A stretch of 6,606 bases of DNA from Oscillospiraceae bacterium (GTDB lineage Bacteria; Bacillota; Clostridia; Oscillospirales; Oscillospiraceae): assembly GCA_016296565.1 (NCBI GenBank), contig JAEDJB010000104.1, forward strand, positions 1-6,606, written 5' to 3'. This document shows positions 4,924-6,606 of the stretch, in pieces. A program made the position numbers and the translations under genes. Position 1 is the stretch's first letter, and every line of letters begins with the position of its first letter. The notes beneath the pieces were generated by a model. It did no database searches, had not been told where the DNA came from, and worked only from the letters and a program-made list of their open reading frames with translations.

Positions 4924-5208
4924 ATGTCCTTCGACGAAAAGACCGGGTCCCAGCTCCACCGGGTCATCCTGGAAGACCGGAGCCGCCTGACCGTCTCCGG
5001 GGTGGACGGAGTGGAGAGCTTCGACGAGAGCTCCATCCTCATGACCACCGCCCAGGGCATGCTCATCATCCGGGGCAGCGGCCTGCACATTGAAAAGCTC
5101 AGCCTGGACGGGGGCGACCTGCTGGTGGAGGGCACCGTGGACGCCCTCACCTACGAGGAGGAGGACAGCCGCCAGGGCTCCTTCCTGGGCCGGCTGTTCC
5201 GGGGATGA
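4924..5208 (+). CDS. yabP: Spore envelope assembly protein YabP
   Basis: A 94-residue protein of the YabP/YqfC family, close to the 100 residues of the Bacillus subtilis protein. The family signature is visible: an initial HRVILEDRSRLTVSGVDGVESFD (residues 12-34, quoted in part as HRVILEDRS then GVESFD), a central MLIIRGSGLHIEKLSL, and the closing SFLGRLFRG. There is no signal peptide or membrane segment, and the fold is predicted to be mainly beta-strands. In B. subtilis YabP is made in the mother cell during sporulation and is needed for spore envelope (cortex/coat) formation. The start is ATG 4924, 5 nt after GGAAGGG (4912-4918); an in-frame ATG at 4888 is rejected because it lies in the promoter and before the ribosome binding site. 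The stop overlaps the yabQ start (ATGA), so the two are translationally coupled. Confidence 0.93.
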   Translation: MSFDEKTGSQLHRVILEDRSRLTVSGVDGVESFDESSILMTTAQGMLIIRGSGLHIEKLSLDGGDLLVEGTVDALTYEEEDSRQGSFLGRLFRG

Positions 5209-5930
5209 GCATCTCCACCCAGGCCCAGGCCCTGGTCTTTCTGGCCTGCCTGGGGGTGGGGGCCGCCCTGGGCCTGCTCTACGACCTGCTGCGCCTGCTC
5301 CGCCTGGCCCTTCCCCGGCGGTGGCTCCGGGCGGCCGCCGACCTGACCTTCTGGGGCTTCGTCTGCGCCGCCCTCTTTCTCTGCGCCATCTTTCTGGAGA
5401 CCGGCCCCGTGCGGCTGTACACCGCCGTCTCCTTCTTTCTGGGGGCGGCCTGGTACTTCACCCTCCTGAGCCCCCTGGTGCGCCGTCTGCTGGACCGGAC
5501 CCTCCGGCTGTGCCGACGGCTGGCGGGGCTGGCGGCCGCCCCCTTCCGGCGGCTATTTTTCGCCCTCCAGGCTCCGTGTGCAGTTTTTCTCCAGAAGGTA
5601 AAATTTTCTTGCAAAAAATGCTTTCCTTTTTCCCGGTTGTGGAGTAAGATATATTATCTCTTAAGCAGACCGCAGGGCGGGCGGCCCGACCGCTCCCCTC
5701 CCCTTACCCACCGAGAAACGGAGGCGACCCACAGTGTTCCCCAAAAAACGGGCTGGTCTTCTTGGGAAGATCCTTCTGATCGTGGTTCTGGCGTACATGA
5801 TCTTCCTGCTGATCGGCGTCCGTCAGAAAATTGCCACCGCCCAGGCCGAGGTGGAAAGCCTCACCGAGCAGGTGGCCCAGCAGACCCAGTCCAACACCGA
5901 GCTTTCCAACGCCATCGAAAACCGCGATAA
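5205..5930 (+). CDS. yabQ: Sporulation membrane protein YabQ, with doubtful C-terminal extension
   Basis: The frame opens with ATG 5205, sharing ATGA with yabP, and encodes 241 residues. Residues about 8-29 (a membrane helix ending in GLLYDLLRLLR, typical of YabQ), 45-65 and 71-92 are membrane segments. A basic amphipathic stretch (about 93-115) and an Arg/Lys/Phe-rich end (KKCFPFSRLWSKI, to about residue 149) follow. YabQ is a mother-cell membrane protein needed for the spore cortex in Bacillus subtilis. The remaining 90 or so residues are Arg/Pro/Gly/His-rich, do not resemble YabQ, and the last 197 nt (5734-5930) are the divIC coding sequence read in another frame. The natural end is probably near residue 150-160. 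Either the stop codon was lost or a small insertion/deletion moved the frame. The first 150 residues are a secure call; the downstream end is not. Confidence 0.8.
   Translation: MSISTQAQALVFLACLGVGAALGLLYDLLRLLRLALPRRWLRAAADLTFWGFVCAALFLCAIFLETGPVRLYTAVSFFLGAAWYFTLLSPLVRRLLDRTLRLCRRLAGLAAAPFRRLFFALQAPCAVFLQKVKFSCKKCFPFSRLWSKIYYLLSRPQGGRPDRSPPLTHRETEATHSVPQKTGWSSWEDPSDRGSGVHDLPADRRPSENCHRPGRGGKPHRAGGPADPVQHRAFQRHRKPR
5650..5655 (+). promoter_or_regulatory. Candidate vegetative -10 element upstream of divIC
   Basis: TATATT, five of six consensus bases, lies in an AT-rich patch inside the 3' part of the yabQ frame. It has only a poor -35 (TTTTTC at 5627-5632). divIC-type genes must be expressed in growing cells, whereas yabPQ is sporulation-specific, so an internal promoter is expected here. 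Confidence 0.35.
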
Positions 5931-6012
5931 CCCCAACTTCCTGGAGGACATCGCCCGGGAAAAGCTGGATTTGGCCTCTCCCCACGACAGAGTCTTTTAT
6001 ATCACCGATTAA
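5734..6012 (+). CDS. divIC: Septum formation initiator, DivIC/FtsB family
   Basis: A 92-residue bitopic membrane protein of the divisome (PF04977 type) that partners with FtsL and DivIB/FtsQ-like proteins to control septal cell-wall synthesis. A short basic cytoplasmic tail (FPKKRAGLLGK) is followed by one membrane helix (about 11-29), an extracytoplasmic coiled coil (about 31-63, with heptads in AQAEVESLTEQVAQQ) and the family C-terminus (NPNFLEDIAREKLDL then FYI). The start is GTG 5734, 9 nt after GGAGG (5720-5724). Its position between yabQ and yabR is the same as in Bacillus subtilis, which supports the symbol, although FtsB-type proteins cannot be fully separated from DivIC by sequence alone. 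The first 197 nt are overlapped by the yabQ reading frame. Confidence 0.9.
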   Translation: MFPKKRAGLLGKILLIVVLAYMIFLLIGVRQKIATAQAEVESLTEQVAQQTQSNTELSNAIENRDNPNFLEDIAREKLDLASPHDRVFYITD

Positions 6013-6015
6013 AAA

Positions 6016-6060
6016 AGAGAGACGACTCTCTATTTGCTCAAGTATTTGAGCTTTTATTTT
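6016..6060 (+). terminator. Tandem hairpins with T-rich tail between divIC and yabR
   Basis: AGAGAG (6016-6021) pairs with CTCTCT (6026-6031) around ACGA. GCTCAA (6036-6041) pairs with TTGAGC (6046-6051) around GTAT and runs into TTTTATTTT (6052-6060). The second is a standard intrinsic terminator shape. The first is preceded by A6, so it can also work on the minus strand. The yabR ribosome binding site begins 4 nt after the tail, so termination is probably partial. Confidence 0.7.
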
Positions 6061-6083
6061 AACGAGGAGGATTTTCAGTACGT

Positions 6084-6581
6084 ATGGAAATCAGTGTAGG
6101 CGCAATCCTGGAAGGAACCATCAAAAGCATCACCAAATTCGGCGCGTTCGTGTCCCTGCCCGGCGGCCGGTCCGGTCTCGTCCACATCTCTGAGATCGCC
6201 CACTCCTATGTGGCCGACGTGAGAGACTTCCTGACGGAAGGGCAGACCGTGAAGGTCAAGGTGGTAGGCATCGACGACGCCGGCCGCATCAACTTGTCCA
6301 TCAAAAAGGCCACACCGCCTCCTCCCCGTCCCCAGCACGCTCAGCGGGAGCGTCAGGGCGGCCGGACCGAGTTCCGCGGAAACGGCCGGAACTTTAACTC
6401 CGCCCCCCGTTCCGGCAGCGCCCCCCGGGAACCCCGGTCCGCTGCCTCCGCAGCCCCCCAGGCCGCAGGCCCCGCTGATTTCGAGGCCCGCCTGAAGCAG
6501 TTCATGCAGCAGTCCGATAGCAAGCTCTCCGACCTGCGCATGACCGAAAAGCGCAGCTCCCGCCGCAGCGGCCACCGCTAA
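6084..6581 (+). CDS. yabR: S1-domain RNA-binding protein YabR
   Basis: A 165-residue cytoplasmic protein. Residues about 1-76 are one S1 domain with a typical core (GAILEGTIKSITKFGAFVSL quoted in part, then GLVHISEIAHSYV, DFLTEGQTVKVKVVGID and GRINLSIKKA). Residues 77-135 are a Pro/Arg/Gly/Ala-rich low-complexity linker, and 136-165 form a charged helix (DFEARLKQFMQQSDSKLSDLR) ending in RSSRRSGHR, a common tail for RNA contact. Bacillus subtilis YabR (about 128 residues) has the same position after divIC. The start is ATG 6084. The GAGGAGG ribosome binding site (6064-6070) is 13 nt away, longer than usual; no in-frame start lies closer. A role in RNA binding or ribosome association is inferred from the family. 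Confidence 0.92.
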   Translation: MEISVGAILEGTIKSITKFGAFVSLPGGRSGLVHISEIAHSYVADVRDFLTEGQTVKVKVVGIDDAGRINLSIKKATPPPPRPQHAQRERQGGRTEFRGNGRNFNSAPRSGSAPREPRSAASAAPQAAGPADFEARLKQFMQQSDSKLSDLRMTEKRSSRRSGHR

Positions 6582-6606
6582 GCAGCCTTTCCCCCACCCC
6601 GGTCCT

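Noticed and set aside
4590..5093. Open frames running through the gap before yabP, such as one from 4590 to 5093
   Set aside because: They are translations of hairpins and repeats, have basic low-complexity products, and run into yabP out of frame.

Overview
The window reads as chromosomal DNA of a high-GC, anaerobic, endospore-forming member of the Clostridia, most likely an Oscillospiraceae (Flavonifractor/Pseudoflavonifractor-like) gut bacterium. The grounds are GC-rich third codon positions, strong GGAGG-type ribosome binding sites, a rubrerythrin, the sporulation genes yabP and yabQ followed by a divIC/ftsB-type gene and yabR, and a GC-rich interspersed repeat of a kind I associate with this family. 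The taxonomic placement is inference.

Layout. (1) 48-173, minus strand: a 41-residue Gln/Lys/Ser/Asn-rich protein with a good ribosome binding site and a promoter that looks like the forespore sigma-F/sigma-G type. (2) 332-2511: a two-component operon, an OmpR/PhoB-type response regulator followed 20 nt later by its membrane histidine kinase, closed by a long intrinsic terminator at 2524-2576. (3) 2693-3740: a multi-pass membrane protein and, 4 nt downstream, a small winged-helix regulator. Their promoter contains a perfect 8-bp-arm palindrome over the -10 element, probably the regulator's own operator. (4) 3737-4511: a rubrerythrin with a rubredoxin domain at both ends. Its promoter starts in the stop codon of the regulator gene, and its mRNA would begin with a terminator-like hairpin. 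(5) 4512-4923: no gene, but a dense series of inverted repeats including a REP-like element. (6) 4924-6581: yabP, yabQ, divIC and yabR in the Bacillus subtilis order. yabP and yabQ overlap by ATGA, and a likely sigma-E promoter lies before yabP. A tandem hairpin with a T-rich tail lies between divIC and yabR.

How the genes work together. The kinase and regulator form one signalling unit. The membrane protein and winged-helix protein look like a self-regulated pair of unknown job. The rubrerythrin handles peroxide in an anaerobe. The yabP-yabQ pair acts in the mother cell in spore envelope (cortex) assembly, while divIC serves vegetative division and yabR encodes an S1-domain RNA-binding protein. 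The repeat-rich gap marks the border between the accessory genes on the left and the conserved sporulation/division cluster on the right.

I found no clear new multi-gene system. The best leads are the membrane protein/regulator pair with its palindromic operator, the 5'-end hairpin of the rubrerythrin transcript, the double-rubredoxin rubrerythrin, the tiny putative forespore protein, and the yabQ frame that runs 197 nt into divIC.
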